From: Steroidobacter sp.
GTDB taxonomy: Bacteria > Pseudomonadota > Gammaproteobacteria > Steroidobacterales > Steroidobacteraceae
DNA: 64,000 bases
Assembly: GCA_025929585.1 (NCBI GenBank)
Contig: JAICPY010000001.1
Location: 93,802 to 157,801 of the forward strand
Direction: 5' to 3'
Shown here: positions 17,369 through 25,945 of the stretch, one piece after another
Numbering within the stretch: the first letter of the stretch is position 1
Layout of the letters: the number at the start of each line of letters is the position of its first letter
Translations under genes and position numbers: made by a program
The notes under the pieces: model-generated
Databases searched by the model: none
Told to the model about the DNA's origin: nothing
What the model saw: the letters and a program-made list of their open reading frames with translations, nothing else

Positions 17369-18055
17369 ATGAACGAGCTTGAACTGACCGGACGGGCCCG
17401 CACGCACATCGTCGATTTGTTGGAACCTCAGTGCTCGCTCCACTATGAAGCTGTGGCCGCCTTGCTTGCGATGCGCGATGCGGCAGCGCTCGAAGGCATC
17501 GACCTAAGGCCCTGCTCTAGCTTCCGCGACTTTCAGGCGCAGATGACGATTTGGAACCTGAAATGGGCCGGAGAGCGGCCGCTTTATGACCGCCAGGGAC
17601 GACGACTGGAGCGCTCCAAGCTGAGCGACTCAGACGCAGTACAAGCTATTCTGTGCTGGTCAGCGCTTCCCGGAGGCAGTCGCCATCACTGGGGGACCGA
17701 CTTGGATCTGCTCGACGCTGCGGCGATCCCGGCGGGATACAAAGTGGAGCTCCTGCCTAGCGAATACTCGCGCGACGGAATCTTCGGAAAACTCACGGCA
17801 TGGCTCGACGCCAATATGCACCGCTTCGGCTTCTTTCGACCCTACCAATCCGATCGCGGTGGAGTAAGTCCCGAGCCATGGCACGTGAGCTATGCGCCAG
17901 TTTCCTTGCCTGCTCTCGAATCACTTAGCTTGTCGCTGTTGAGACACGTGTTGGAAGGCAGCGACATTGCGGGAAAGCCGCACGTCCTTGGCCGCTTGCC
18001 GGAAATCTACACGAGGTATTTGTTGTCGATCGACAGTCCGGCGCCATCGACATAG
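17369..18055 (+). CDS. M15 family D-Ala-D-Ala carboxypeptidase-like (VanY/LAS) peptidase
   Basis: A 228-residue zinc peptidase of the LAS type that trims or cleaves peptidoglycan peptides. Ligands are visible as SRHHWGTDLDLLD (His-x6-Asp pattern HxxGxDxD) and EPWHVSY with the third histidine; the glutamate of EPWH is the catalytic base. RPCSSFRDFQAQ matches the conserved S-x-F-R substrate segment. No signal peptide or membrane helix is seen, odd for a wall enzyme; it may act on cytoplasmic muropeptides, like LdcA-pathway enzymes, or be exported otherwise. The ribosome-binding site is weak. The 238-base space upstream shows no recognisable element. It converges on the SDR gene 3 bases away. 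Confidence 0.85.
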   Translation: MNELELTGRARTHIVDLLEPQCSLHYEAVAALLAMRDAAALEGIDLRPCSSFRDFQAQMTIWNLKWAGERPLYDRQGRRLERSKLSDSDAVQAILCWSALPGGSRHHWGTDLDLLDAAAIPAGYKVELLPSEYSRDGIFGKLTAWLDANMHRFGFFRPYQSDRGGVSPEPWHVSYAPVSLPALESLSLSLLRHVLEGSDIAGKPHVLGRLPEIYTRYLLSIDSPAPST

Positions 18056-18058
18056 GAG

Positions 18059-18880
18059 CTACTCTCGCTTCGCGGCGAGCGGCAACAGCTTGTTCACGAA
18101 GAGGCTTGGCATCCAACGCTTGATGGCCCACACCCACTTCGCCTTCGTAGGCAGCACGATATGTGTTTTACCCCTGCTTGCGCCTCGCAACACGTCGATT
18201 GCCGCCTGCGCTGCCGAATAGCCGGACGCGTCCATCAATTCGCGAGCTCGCTGTTGCGTCTGGATGGGGCCGCGAAACGATTCCAATAAATTGCTACGGA
18301 AAAACATCGGCATGGCGACCGATACCTGAGTACCGTTTTCCCTTAACTCCCCGACCAGAGATTCACTAACCGATACGACCGCGGCCTTGGTCGCGTTGTA
18401 CGGAATCATTCCCGGCGCCGAGCCAAAAGCCGCTGCACTGGCGACGTTGATCAGAAGGCCGGAGCCGTTGCGTTGCAGATGGGGAATCGCTGCGCGGCAT
18501 CCATGAATAACGCCCATCAAGTTGATGTCGATCGCCCAACGCCAATCTTCCAATGGGACTTCCATCAACGAGCCGGAGGCGGCGACGCCCGCGTTGTTGA
18601 TCATGACGTCCAGGCCATCGTTCGTTCCGGCAAAAGAATTCACCGCCACGGTCAGCTCATCTGCATGGGTGACATCGCCCGGATAGGCAAGTACCGCAAC
18701 ACCTGAGAGCGACAGGTCGCCCTCGACCACCGCGAGTCGTTCGAGATCTCGATCGAACAATCCAAGTGACCAACCTTGCTGAGCCAGCGCGCGCGCGAGT
18801 TCCAAGCCGAGCCCGCTGCTCGCCCCCGTGATGAATGCGCGTTTCCGTGGAAAGCGTGCATTGAGCTTTTTGAAAGGCAT
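18059..18880 (-). CDS. Short-chain dehydrogenase/reductase (SDR)
   Basis: A 273-residue NAD(P)-dependent oxidoreductase of the classical SDR type. The cofactor motif is TGASSGLG, the structural motif NNAG, and the catalytic residues are Ser in NVASAAAFG with Tyr and Lys in PYNATK. The C-terminal tail (VLPTKAKWVWAIKRWMPSLF) is basic and hydrophobic and may lie on a membrane, as in some SDRs acting on lipids. The start MPFKKL has AGGA about 9 bases upstream and is preferred over a longer frame that overlaps the next gene. The MgtC/DUF4010 gene ends 32 bases upstream on the same strand, so the two may be co-transcribed. The substrate is unknown. Confidence 0.9.
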   Translation of the reverse strand: MPFKKLNARFPRKRAFITGASSGLGLELARALAQQGWSLGLFDRDLERLAVVEGDLSLSGVAVLAYPGDVTHADELTVAVNSFAGTNDGLDVMINNAGVAASGSLMEVPLEDWRWAIDINLMGVIHGCRAAIPHLQRNGSGLLINVASAAAFGSAPGMIPYNATKAAVVSVSESLVGELRENGTQVSVAMPMFFRSNLLESFRGPIQTQQRARELMDASGYSAAQAAIDVLRGASRGKTHIVLPTKAKWVWAIKRWMPSLFVNKLLPLAAKRE

Positions 18881-18912
18881 CGTGGGAGTTCCTTGGGTAT
18901 CGATCTTGGGCG

Positions 18913-20169
18913 TCAGCCCTGCGACCACCAGCGCCAGAGCCACCCTGCCCAAGCACCTGCGACCATTAGAATCAAACCGGGCAGCAACTCGAATGCATAT
19001 TGTCGCGTGCCCATCGAGAAGGCGACGACGAATTTGCTCACGGCGTTCGTGCTGAATGCAACCAACACAGCCACCGTTGCAAGCTGCGTTGAAGCCAGCT
19101 CGCCTGCGGCTAACGTGGCGGCCGAAATCGCGGCAGCGTGTGCATCGCTGAATCCTGAAAATCCGCTGGCGAGCAGCAAGCCGCGCTCACCTAACCAAGA
19201 GGTCAACGCCGCGGAAATAACTAGCGTCAGACCGACCACGACGACGAACAACAGCGCGGTCTTCGGATCGAAAGGCCGGCCAGCGGGCGGTTCACGTTCC
19301 GGAGACTGGCGTGCGCTTCGTAAGGTGAAGAATCCCGCATAGATCAGTGCTGCAGCACCCGCGGCGATCAACGACCAGGTTAACTCCCGCAGCACCGGAA
19401 GGCTGACGAGTCCGATTACGATCGCCAACTGCACGACAGTGGCGAGCGAGGAGGCCGCGGCTCCAGCCACCGCGCCAGCGTGAAGCTCCGGATGCTTGTG
19501 GCTGCGCGTTCCCATCGCTCCAATCGTCGCAGTGCTGGAGACGAATCCGGAGAACAAGCCGGCAAGCGAGAGTCCGATTCTGGATCCCAAAGTTCGCAAG
19601 GCAAGATAGCCAAGCGCATTGATCGCCATGATCAGGACAACCAGCAGCCAGAGCCGGCGGGGACTCACGACACCCCACGGATCGACTGGGTCGGCCGGAG
19701 TAAGCGGCAGGATGATCAAGGCCGCCGCGGCGAGCATCAAACCGTCGTGCACCTCTTGTGAGGTGAGCACGTTATTGACCCAGTTGTGCAAACGAGTGCG
19801 CGCCGCGAGCAGGATGGTAATCACCACGGCGAGCGCCGCAGCCAAGTGATGCTCGCGCATTGCGAGTCCCCCGAGCAGGAATGTCGCAAGCAAGGCAATC
19901 TCAGTGGTCAACCCCGGATCCGTGTCGTGACTGCGCCGATAGCCGACGGCTGCAAGTATTCCGATGATGGATCCAAATACCGCGAAGGCGATGGTCGAGC
20001 CCACCAACAGACTAATTGCACCGACCAGCGAGACGAGCGTAAACGTACGCAAGCCCGCGAGGTCGCGCCCCGGCCCTTGCCCTTGATTTCGTTCTCTTTC
20101 GATTCCGATCAGCATGCCGAGCGCGAGCGCGACGGCTAGGCCGACAAGAGTTTTGCTATCGAAGGACAT
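18913..20169 (-). CDS. MgtC/SapB N-terminal domain and DUF4010 membrane protein
   Basis: A 418-residue inner-membrane protein with about 12 hydrophobic segments. The N-terminal third matches the MgtC/SapB domain (LVGLAVALALGMLIGIERER, then GLRTFTLVSLVGAISLL). The remainder is DUF4010: RLWLLVVLIMAINALGYLALR, GLFSGFVSSTATIGAMGTR and GFSGFSDAHAAAISAATL are typical. The MgtC part is linked to magnesium starvation in pathogens, but for this two-domain architecture the transported substrate is unknown. No magnesium-responsive leader is evident upstream. It is followed by the SDR gene on the same strand. Confidence 0.88.
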   Translation of the reverse strand: MSFDSKTLVGLAVALALGMLIGIERERNQGQGPGRDLAGLRTFTLVSLVGAISLLVGSTIAFAVFGSIIGILAAVGYRRSHDTDPGLTTEIALLATFLLGGLAMREHHLAAALAVVITILLAARTRLHNWVNNVLTSQEVHDGLMLAAAALIILPLTPADPVDPWGVVSPRRLWLLVVLIMAINALGYLALRTLGSRIGLSLAGLFSGFVSSTATIGAMGTRSHKHPELHAGAVAGAAASSLATVVQLAIVIGLVSLPVLRELTWSLIAAGAAALIYAGFFTLRSARQSPEREPPAGRPFDPKTALLFVVVVGLTLVISAALTSWLGERGLLLASGFSGFSDAHAAAISAATLAAGELASTQLATVAVLVAFSTNAVSKFVVAFSMGTRQYAFELLPGLILMVAGAWAGWLWRWWSQG

Positions 20170-20257
20170 GAGGAACGCGGATGTGGAGCGTCAGCATCCG
20201 ACAAGGCTACGCAGTCGCAGCAAAGAAAGGAATGACGCGCTTCGCGCCGTTCTTAAC

Positions 20258-21253
20258 TTAGGTTTTCCAGACTTGTTTCAACCGCCCAATGACGAGCGAG
20301 CGGATGTTTTGGACCGGGTTGCGTTCCCAAGTGAAGCAAGGCGGATCGCGCCTGAGCATTGGCCAGCGCCCGGTGCGCAGGACTTCGCTCAAATAATCCA
20401 TGTTGCGCTGGATGGCGTCCATGTATGGGTTGCGACCGTTGAAAAGAACGTCCAGGTGCCGGTACACAGCGCCGAATTCGCCGTCCAGGCGCGTGCGTCG
20501 AGTTTCTTCGATGAACTCCGGCGTGTGACGCAGGATGTCCAATCCCGAGCTGAAACGCACCGAGGTCTTGCCTTCGGCGTCATTCGCCATCGCGACACCA
20601 CCGAGCACGAACTCGGGATAGAGACGATCGCGGCATTTTTCCAGATAGCAACGGTCAGACATCTGTGCGATCAGATCGCCAGTGCCGATCAGATGCCCGA
20701 GCTTGCGATCGCGATGATCGTCGAGCCGAATCTGATCGAACTGCATTTCATAGCCGGTGAAGTGCACGATCTTGGTGGCAACCGGAACCCATTCGGCCAT
20801 GCCTATCGTGGGCAAGTAGCGTCCGATGAAGTTCGCGCTGCGGCTGACGTGGCTGAGCGTGAACTCGGCACCGTTGCGATGTGTTGCATCGTCCGTCTGT
20901 CTGATGTAACCGGCATCGTGGAATAGTGCGATCACCACGCCGAGGGTCGCTCGCTCCGGACCCAGTCGCTCTTCGGCCAGATGCGTGCGTTCGTATCCCA
21001 TGATCAGACGCGCTACCGCGAGCGTGCCGTCCAAGGAATGCTGCATGTCGTGATAGACAGTGTCGCAACCGTAATATCCGGGGAACTGGCCATTGAAGAG
21101 TCGTTCGAAGTCGCGGAATGCGGTTTCGATCCGATCGAATGCATGATGCGGCCAGAACTGGCGGAATAGATCGCAGACGGCGCGGCGCACGGCATCAGCC
21201 GAGCTCACCTGTACGGTGTTCGTTACATCGAAATCGCTGCGCCGGTATTGCAT
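20258..21253 (-). CDS. HD-domain metal-dependent phosphohydrolase
   Basis: A 331-residue soluble protein with an HD-type domain: YHDMQHS at about residue 67 and LFHDAGY near 110 supply the metal-ligand His and His-Asp residues, and HFTGYEMQ and GDLIAQMSD give further ligands. This spacing resembles the PDEase/HDc superfamily that hydrolyses nucleotides. It has no GYP motif, so it is not an HD-GYP cyclic-di-GMP phosphodiesterase. The last 80 residues are basic and helical. No signal peptide is seen. The substrate is not predictable. It is followed 88 bases later by the MgtC gene on the same strand. Confidence 0.8.
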   Translation of the reverse strand: MQYRRSDFDVTNTVQVSSADAVRRAVCDLFRQFWPHHAFDRIETAFRDFERLFNGQFPGYYGCDTVYHDMQHSLDGTLAVARLIMGYERTHLAEERLGPERATLGVVIALFHDAGYIRQTDDATHRNGAEFTLSHVSRSANFIGRYLPTIGMAEWVPVATKIVHFTGYEMQFDQIRLDDHRDRKLGHLIGTGDLIAQMSDRCYLEKCRDRLYPEFVLGGVAMANDAEGKTSVRFSSGLDILRHTPEFIEETRRTRLDGEFGAVYRHLDVLFNGRNPYMDAIQRNMDYLSEVLRTGRWPMLRRDPPCFTWERNPVQNIRSLVIGRLKQVWKT

Positions 21254-21376
21254 GAGTTTCTCGCGCGCTTGGATACGCGCAATCGGCTCAGTCTAGCCGC
21301 TTCACTCGATTTGTCTAATGCCGGAAAACTTGGCAACCCAGGAGTTTTGGTCGTTTGTGAAGTGGGTCACAAAGAG

Positions 21377-21471
21377 AGGTGATGAAAGTGATGGAAGTGA
21401 TAGAGGCGATGGCGGTCAGAGGTAACTCTGAGGTCTCCTGAGCTTCGTCACGTACATCACTTTCATCACGG
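21377..21471. repeat. Inverted repeat with GTGATGAAA/GTGATGGAA arms
   Basis: The left arm is a run of 9-base units (GTGATGAAA, GTGATGGAA, GTGATAGAG). The right arm, 21449-21471, reverse-complements to CCGTGATGAAAGTGATGTAC and covers the stop codon of the M16 gene at 21466-21468. Relatives lie at 24275-24384 and 48763-48900. Confidence 0.78.
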
Positions 21472-22902
21472 TTTGCCCCATTCCTCATCCGCCAGACGCA
21501 TTTCGGTGATCGGTCCGAACTTGGCGAGGGCGTCTTTCAGCGTGGTGGCTTTACCGATGACCACCAGGAGAACTTCGCTACTGGAGGGGAAGACATCGTT
21601 GATGACCTTGTTGGTGTCGTCCAACGCCACCCGACTCAAAGCATCGGCATATTCATCGATGTAGCGGGGGCCGAGACCATACTGCTCCAAAGTAGCGAGC
21701 TGTGACGCCCACTGCGAGGCCGTTTCCAGGCCGAGCGGAAACTGCCCGAGGACATACTGCTTGCTCGAGTCGAGCGCAGCGGGATCCAGTGCGCCTTCGT
21801 GGAGTTTGTCTAAGGTGGCGAACGCGAGGTCGATCGCCTCGATGGTCGCCTCGCTGCGCGTGAAGGAGCTCATTTCCCAATGTCCCGGCTGCGCCAATCG
21901 GTCGAAACCCGATCGCGCCCCGTAGCTCAATCCGGTGCGGATACGCAATTCGGTGTTCAGCATCGAGGTGAAACGTCCTCCGAACACTGTGTTGACGATA
22001 TCGAGTGCCGCTCGGCGCGGATCGCTGCGAGCTACCCCGACATTGCCCATCCAGAAATACGATTGCACCGAATCGGGCGCATCCACGAGCAGTACTCGGC
22101 GCGATGTTATTTTCTTCGGCGCAACTATCGGAGGCAACGCACTACCGGCCTTGCGCCACTTTCCAAATGCGCTCGACAATAACTTCTTCATCTCGGCGGC
22201 TTTGAAATCTCCGGCAACGGCGATGATCAGTCGATCGCCGCCCACATGACTTTCATAGAACGACCGAATGTCCCGTGCATCGATACCCGCAAGCGACGCT
22301 TCGCTGCCGAAGACCGGGTTTCCATAAGGATGGTCTGCGAACAGCGCCGCGGCCCCATAAATAGAGGTAAGCGCGGACAGGTCCGAATCCTTCGCAGCGC
22401 GAATGAATTCGATCCGCCGTGCCCGCAGCGCTTGTAACTCCGACTCCGCGAGTGTCGGGCGCTGCAGCATATCGGCAAGCAATTCGACCATCAGTTTGCG
22501 ATCGCGCGAAAGGAAAGAGCCGGTGATCGAAATCGATTCAGTCGATGCGTTGGTTTGAATCGAACCACCGACAGACGCCACGGTTTGTGCGAAAGCCAAC
22601 GCATCGCGCTCGCCTGCGCCTTTCTCGAACAAGCCGGCAAGAAGATTCGCGGTGCCGTATCGATTCTCGGGATCCAGCCGCGCGCCGCCGAGCACTCGTG
22701 CCTCGAACGAAATCAATGGAACATCGCGTTGCTCCAGCAGCATGAGCACAGTGCCATTTGACAGCTGAACGCGTTCGAACGGCGGAGTCTTCACGCCTTC
22801 CGCTGCTTGGAGTGCGCCGGACATTGCCAACGCGAGAACGCAGCCGAGCAGCCACCGCACTGCGCTTGGAGGCGTAAGCTTTTGCATTTTCACGGCGTTC
22901 AA
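21466..22902 (-). CDS. M16 family peptidase-like protein lacking the zinc motif
   Basis: A 478-residue exported protein of the pitrilysin/MPP family, with a signal peptide (VRWLLGCVLALAMSGALQAAEG). At the place where active members carry HxxEH it reads TANLLAGLFEKGAGE, so zinc is not bound and it cannot be a protease alone. The R/Y pair of the C-terminal half is present (NTELRIRTGLSYGARSG), which helps bind substrate. Its start overlaps the stop of the active partner by four bases (ATGA), so the two are translationally coupled and probably form a heterodimer, as in periplasmic M16B pairs and mitochondrial processing peptidase. A second possible start lies five codons in. Confidence 0.9.
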   Translation of the reverse strand: MNAVKMQKLTPPSAVRWLLGCVLALAMSGALQAAEGVKTPPFERVQLSNGTVLMLLEQRDVPLISFEARVLGGARLDPENRYGTANLLAGLFEKGAGERDALAFAQTVASVGGSIQTNASTESISITGSFLSRDRKLMVELLADMLQRPTLAESELQALRARRIEFIRAAKDSDLSALTSIYGAAALFADHPYGNPVFGSEASLAGIDARDIRSFYESHVGGDRLIIAVAGDFKAAEMKKLLSSAFGKWRKAGSALPPIVAPKKITSRRVLLVDAPDSVQSYFWMGNVGVARSDPRRAALDIVNTVFGGRFTSMLNTELRIRTGLSYGARSGFDRLAQPGHWEMSSFTRSEATIEAIDLAFATLDKLHEGALDPAALDSSKQYVLGQFPLGLETASQWASQLATLEQYGLGPRYIDEYADALSRVALDDTNKVINDVFPSSSEVLLVVIGKATTLKDALAKFGPITEMRLADEEWGKP

Positions 22903-24233
22903 CCTTCTTCTCCAGAGCTTGCGCCGGAGGCGGCGGACAATATACCGACGGTGCGATTCGTGGGTTTCAGTAGCTCAGTGGCGACCTTCTGAATGTCCTC
23001 GCGTGTCACACGCTCGTACGCTTTTGGCGCATCGAACAGACGTTCGTGTCCGCCTTGCAATACCGCATAAGTGCCAAGCGCCTGGGCTTTGCCATTGATC
23101 GTCGTCAGGCCGCGCCAGAAGTCCGCGAGCGCTTGGTTGCGAGCTCGATCCAATTCCATTTCAGTGACGCCTGATGAAATGACTTTATCTATCTGGCTGC
23201 CGAATACCGCCTCGGCGCGAGCGAGATCCCCGCCGGCAGGCAGCGATAGCATGAACCAGACGATGCCCGGATCGAATCCGGCTTCGATATAACTGTCTGC
23301 CGAGATCGCCAGCTTCTGCTCTTCGACTAGCACGCGATGCAATCGCGAAGCGTCTCCGTCGGTGAGAATTCGCGCCAGCAGCTCGAGCGCTGGTTTGCGA
23401 GGATCGGCACCTGCGATTCCGTGATAGGCAAATTGCAGCAACGGAGTTTGTGCCTCTGCCACGATGCTGACGCGGCGTTCGCCTGTTTGCTCGGGTTCCT
23501 TGGTTCTGATCGGCTCTGGCTCGGGTTGCGGGGCAATCGACTCGAAATTTTTACGAGCAAGCTCGATTACGGTTTTCGGATCGAAGTCGCCGACCAAAAC
23601 CATCGTCACGTTGTTCGGCGCGTAATAGGTTTTATAGAACGTCTTTAGGTCATCCAAGCTCCAGGACTCGATATCCGAAGGCCAGCCGATCGTAGGGATG
23701 CCATAGGGATGTGCAAGAAAAGCGGTTGCCTGCACTTGCTCTTGCAATCGGCCAAAGTGACTATCGTCCACTCCGAGCCGCCGCTCTGAATGGACCACAC
23801 CTCGTTCACTCTCGATGATCTTCGGATCGAACGACAAGTTGCGCAGCCGGTCGGCTTCGAGCTCGAAAACGGTTTGCATGGACGCACTCGGGAACCAGTC
23901 TTGATAGACGGTTACATCGCTCGATGTATAGGCGTTGTTGCGTGCGCCATTCGCTTCGAGAATCTTGTCGAAGTCTCCCGGCGCGCTCGTGCTCGTGCCG
24001 TTGAACATCATGTGCTCGAAAAAATGCGCCAAGCCGGTGATGCCGGGCACTTCGTTTCGACTGCCGACTCGCACCCAGTTATAGAGCGCGACGTTCGGAA
24101 TATCTCGATCCGGCCAGAGGATGATTCGCATCCCGTTCTCGAGCGTCACCGCTTGAACTCGATCGGCTCCGGGCACCTGAGCCCCCGCGGAGCTAACGAT
24201 CAGAAGGAGGCCAAGTAGCAATCTGCGCGACAT
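22899..24233 (-). CDS. M16 family zinc metallopeptidase, catalytic subunit
   Basis: A 444-residue periplasmic protease with a signal peptide (MSRRLLLGLLLIVSSAGAQ). The inverted zinc motif HFFEH is in GLAHFFEHMMFNGT, and the distal glutamate lies in the ESERGVVHSERR region. The N-terminal peptidase domain (about 30-240) and the second M16 domain (about 250-440) are both complete. MSRRLL is taken as the start because the signal peptide begins there; an earlier in-frame ATG adds ten polar residues. It is the first gene of a two-gene operon with the inactive homologue. Family members degrade peptides or process exported proteins. A repeat hairpin fills the region upstream. Confidence 0.92.
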   Translation of the reverse strand: MSRRLLLGLLLIVSSAGAQVPGADRVQAVTLENGMRIILWPDRDIPNVALYNWVRVGSRNEVPGITGLAHFFEHMMFNGTSTSAPGDFDKILEANGARNNAYTSSDVTVYQDWFPSASMQTVFELEADRLRNLSFDPKIIESERGVVHSERRLGVDDSHFGRLQEQVQATAFLAHPYGIPTIGWPSDIESWSLDDLKTFYKTYYAPNNVTMVLVGDFDPKTVIELARKNFESIAPQPEPEPIRTKEPEQTGERRVSIVAEAQTPLLQFAYHGIAGADPRKPALELLARILTDGDASRLHRVLVEEQKLAISADSYIEAGFDPGIVWFMLSLPAGGDLARAEAVFGSQIDKVISSGVTEMELDRARNQALADFWRGLTTINGKAQALGTYAVLQGGHERLFDAPKAYERVTREDIQKVATELLKPTNRTVGILSAASGASSGEEG

Positions 24234-24274
24234 ACGAATCCCTCGTGAGGAGGGAAGGATCATAGCGCGATGAC

Positions 24275-24384
24275 GTGATGGAGGTGACGGAGGTGACGGA
24301 GGTGATGTAAGGATGAAGGCCGGAAGAGCTTCAAGCCATTTCTGGCGTCCATCACTTACATCACCTTCGGCACCTCCATCACTT
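24275..24384. repeat. Inverted repeat with GGAGGTGAC tandem arms
   Basis: The left arm (24275-24314) repeats the 9-base unit GGAGGTGAC. The right arm (24346-24384) reverse-complements to GTGATGGAGGTGCCGAAGG and so on. The loop is about 31 bases. It sits upstream of the M16 operon. Between it and 24526 there is only A-rich and GC-rich sequence with no recognisable feature. Confidence 0.78.
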
Positions 24385-24525
24385 GCGCGTAGCGCAAAAA
24401 AAAGCGCCGCCAGCGCGGGGAGACGTTGGCAGCGCAGAATGCAGTGCTAGGGATTCTATGGGTCAGCGAGCGTCAGCTCACGGAAGGGGAACCCAGCAGG
24501 ACCTCTAGCGTGCATAGGGGATCAT

Positions 24526-24774
24526 TCACGGAGAACTCATCAGGTTGGGCACCATCTCCATCTCATAGCCAATCATCTGTCGCGACACCGGATCGATGAT
24601 CGGTTTGCCGCGTCGAAAGCATCCTGTGCGCATCGCATGTCGCCCCATCGGACTATCCGGGTTCACGTTCTGCAGCGACATTTGACCGTCCGCATTTCGG
24701 ATCAGCATCGTCGCACCGCTATCGGTGCGGGACTCACCTTCGGAAAGCAAAACAGCAATCACTTCGGCGTTCAC
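24526..24774 (-). CDS. Hypothetical protein
   Basis: A possible 82-residue cytoplasmic protein starting at GTG, with a second candidate ATG start 22 codons in (MLIRNADGQMSLQNVN). The C-terminal half, PMGRHAMRTGCFRRGKPIID, is basic and ends in GYEMEMVPNLMSSP. I do not recognise a family, and there is no signal peptide, membrane segment or clear ribosome-binding site. It lies alone between repeats. It may be a real small gene or a chance open frame. Confidence 0.35.
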   Translation of the reverse strand: MNAEVIAVLLSEGESRTDSGATMLIRNADGQMSLQNVNPDSPMGRHAMRTGCFRRGKPIIDPVSRQMIGYEMEMVPNLMSSP

Positions 24775-24964
24775 TATGGGGCACTCTTGTTACTGGCTCG
24801 ACTGAAAGTGCAACGCTCGTGCCAAAGGCGATTGCAGCTTCAAATCAAATACTTAAGGCACCCCGTGTGAACTGCGCACGATGACGGGGAGTGTCAGCTT
24901 CAGACTCGCCTGCCTGGCGAAGTCATGAGTCGACGCTAAAAGGAGACGGAAGTTTGGCCGCTTC

Positions 24965-25160
24965 CTTCCGTGATTCGTGACTCGTGACTCGCGGGTAGTG
25001 AGAGGAGGCAGGGCCTCTTTGTCTTCCGTCTTACTACCCGCGACTCGCTAATCACGACCCGCGTTCTTCCGTGATTCGTGACTCGCAGGTAGTCAGAGGA
25101 GGCCGGTGCCTCTTTGTCTTCTGTCTTGCTACCCGCGACCTGCTAGGCACGGCCCGCTCG
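24965..25160. repeat. Two tandem copies of a hairpin repeat (GTGATTCGTGACTCG family)
   Basis: Two near-identical units of about 95 bases lie head to tail: TTCCGTGATTCGTGACTCG begins each (24965 and 25067), a short GAGGAGGC/GCCTC inner stem follows, and each ends in CTACCCGCGAC and CGCTAATCACGACC-like right arms. Each unit can fold into a long imperfect hairpin. The pair occupies most of the space upstream of the bactofilin gene. Confidence 0.82.
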
Positions 25161-25182
25161 GCACAGAGCCGCCTCACGGGCC

Positions 25183-25188
25183 TATAAT
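25183..25188 (+). promoter_or_regulatory. Probable -10 box of the bactofilin promoter
   Basis: A perfect TATAAT stands 26 bases before the bactofilin ATG. The -35 position (about 25160) is a weak GGCACA. Initiation near 25195 would leave a leader of only about 19 bases containing the GAGGAG ribosome-binding site. Confidence 0.55.
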
Positions 25189-25213
25189 CGTTTCCCTTTG
25201 AGGAGATCCAAAC

Positions 25214-25612
25214 ATGTCCGAAGAAGCGCCTCGCCGCCGGCACGCCGATCGCGTGTCAATCACGCCCACCTTTGTCGGCGCGGGGTCGAAGCTCACGGGC
25301 AACCTCGAATGCGAGGGAGATCTCGTCGTCGGTGGGCACGTCAATGGCGAAGGGAGTGTGCGCGGCGCATTCACATTGTCTGAAGGCGGCCATTGGGAAG
25401 GGAAGATTCATGCCACCAACGCCGTGATTGCCGGGGAAGTGACCGGAACGGTGTCGGTCTCGGAGAAGCTGGAGATTCGTAAATCGGCCCGCATTCGCGG
25501 CATCGTGATCGCTCGCACGATTGCCGTTGCCCAAGGCGCCGTCATCGACGGCGAAATGTCCGTGACCAGCGGCACGCCTGTGGTTAGCTACGAAGAGAAG
25601 CGCAAGGACTAA
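25214..25612 (+). CDS. Bactofilin (polymer-forming cytoskeletal protein)
   Basis: A 132-residue cytoplasmic protein that polymerises without nucleotide into filaments. The core (about residues 20-120) is a right-handed beta-helix of repeating strands: GSKLTGNLECEGDLVVGGHVNGEG, then GHWEGKIHATNAVIAGEVTGTVS and LEIRKSARIRGIVIARTIAV. Short charged termini flank it, as usual for the family. The N-terminal tail is basic (PRRRHADR). Bactofilins position wall-synthesis enzymes, stalks or chromosome-partitioning proteins. No M23 peptidase, the frequent partner, is adjacent, so its client is unknown. The ribosome-binding site GAGGAG is well spaced. Confidence 0.92.
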   Translation: MSEEAPRRRHADRVSITPTFVGAGSKLTGNLECEGDLVVGGHVNGEGSVRGAFTLSEGGHWEGKIHATNAVIAGEVTGTVSVSEKLEIRKSARIRGIVIARTIAVAQGAVIDGEMSVTSGTPVVSYEEKRKD

Positions 25613-25715
25613 CTGCCGGGTCCGAAGGAGATATCTGGTGCGAGCCGCAGAACATGCGGTGATCGAGTCATGGGCAAGGGAGCTGTGGCTGTCTGAACCG
25701 ATCTGCAAACACTGT

Positions 25716-25850
25716 AGGTCGTCAAGAGCTTCTCGCGGCGGCGCAGCGGCGCGGGGAAAGAATATCGATGTGGATGTCTTCGCTTTGTATCTAGACTGAT
25801 CTTCTTAACCGCTGCGCCGCCGCGCCGCTGCGAGAAACCCTTGATCACGT
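25716..25850. repeat. GC-rich intergenic repeat, CACAAGAA/CTCGCAG family (copy 3)
   Basis: The left arm GTCAAGAGCTTCTCGCGGCG continues into GCGCAGCGGCGCGG. The right arm (about 25807-25850) reverse-complements to GGGTTTCTCGCAGCGGCGCG. The loop is about 50 bases. The remaining sequence up to 25945 includes a further half copy (CTGCGTTCTCTGCGCCCGCG, about 25901) and nothing coding. Confidence 0.75.
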
Positions 25851-25945
25851 CGATCGAGGTAACAAGTCGAAGCATCGCACTCTTAACGTTCTATTCCATC
25901 CCTGCGTTCTCTGCGCCCGCGCGAGAGACATTGCGATCCATATCC

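Noticed and set aside
20258-21253. HD-domain protein as an HD-GYP cyclic-di-GMP phosphodiesterase
   Set aside because: The HD ligands are present but the GYP motif is absent and the spacing differs.
24391-24410. TTGCGC/GCGCAA hairpin followed by an A-run as a terminator
   Set aside because: The T-run is on the wrong side of the hairpin for the minus strand, and no plus-strand gene ends there.
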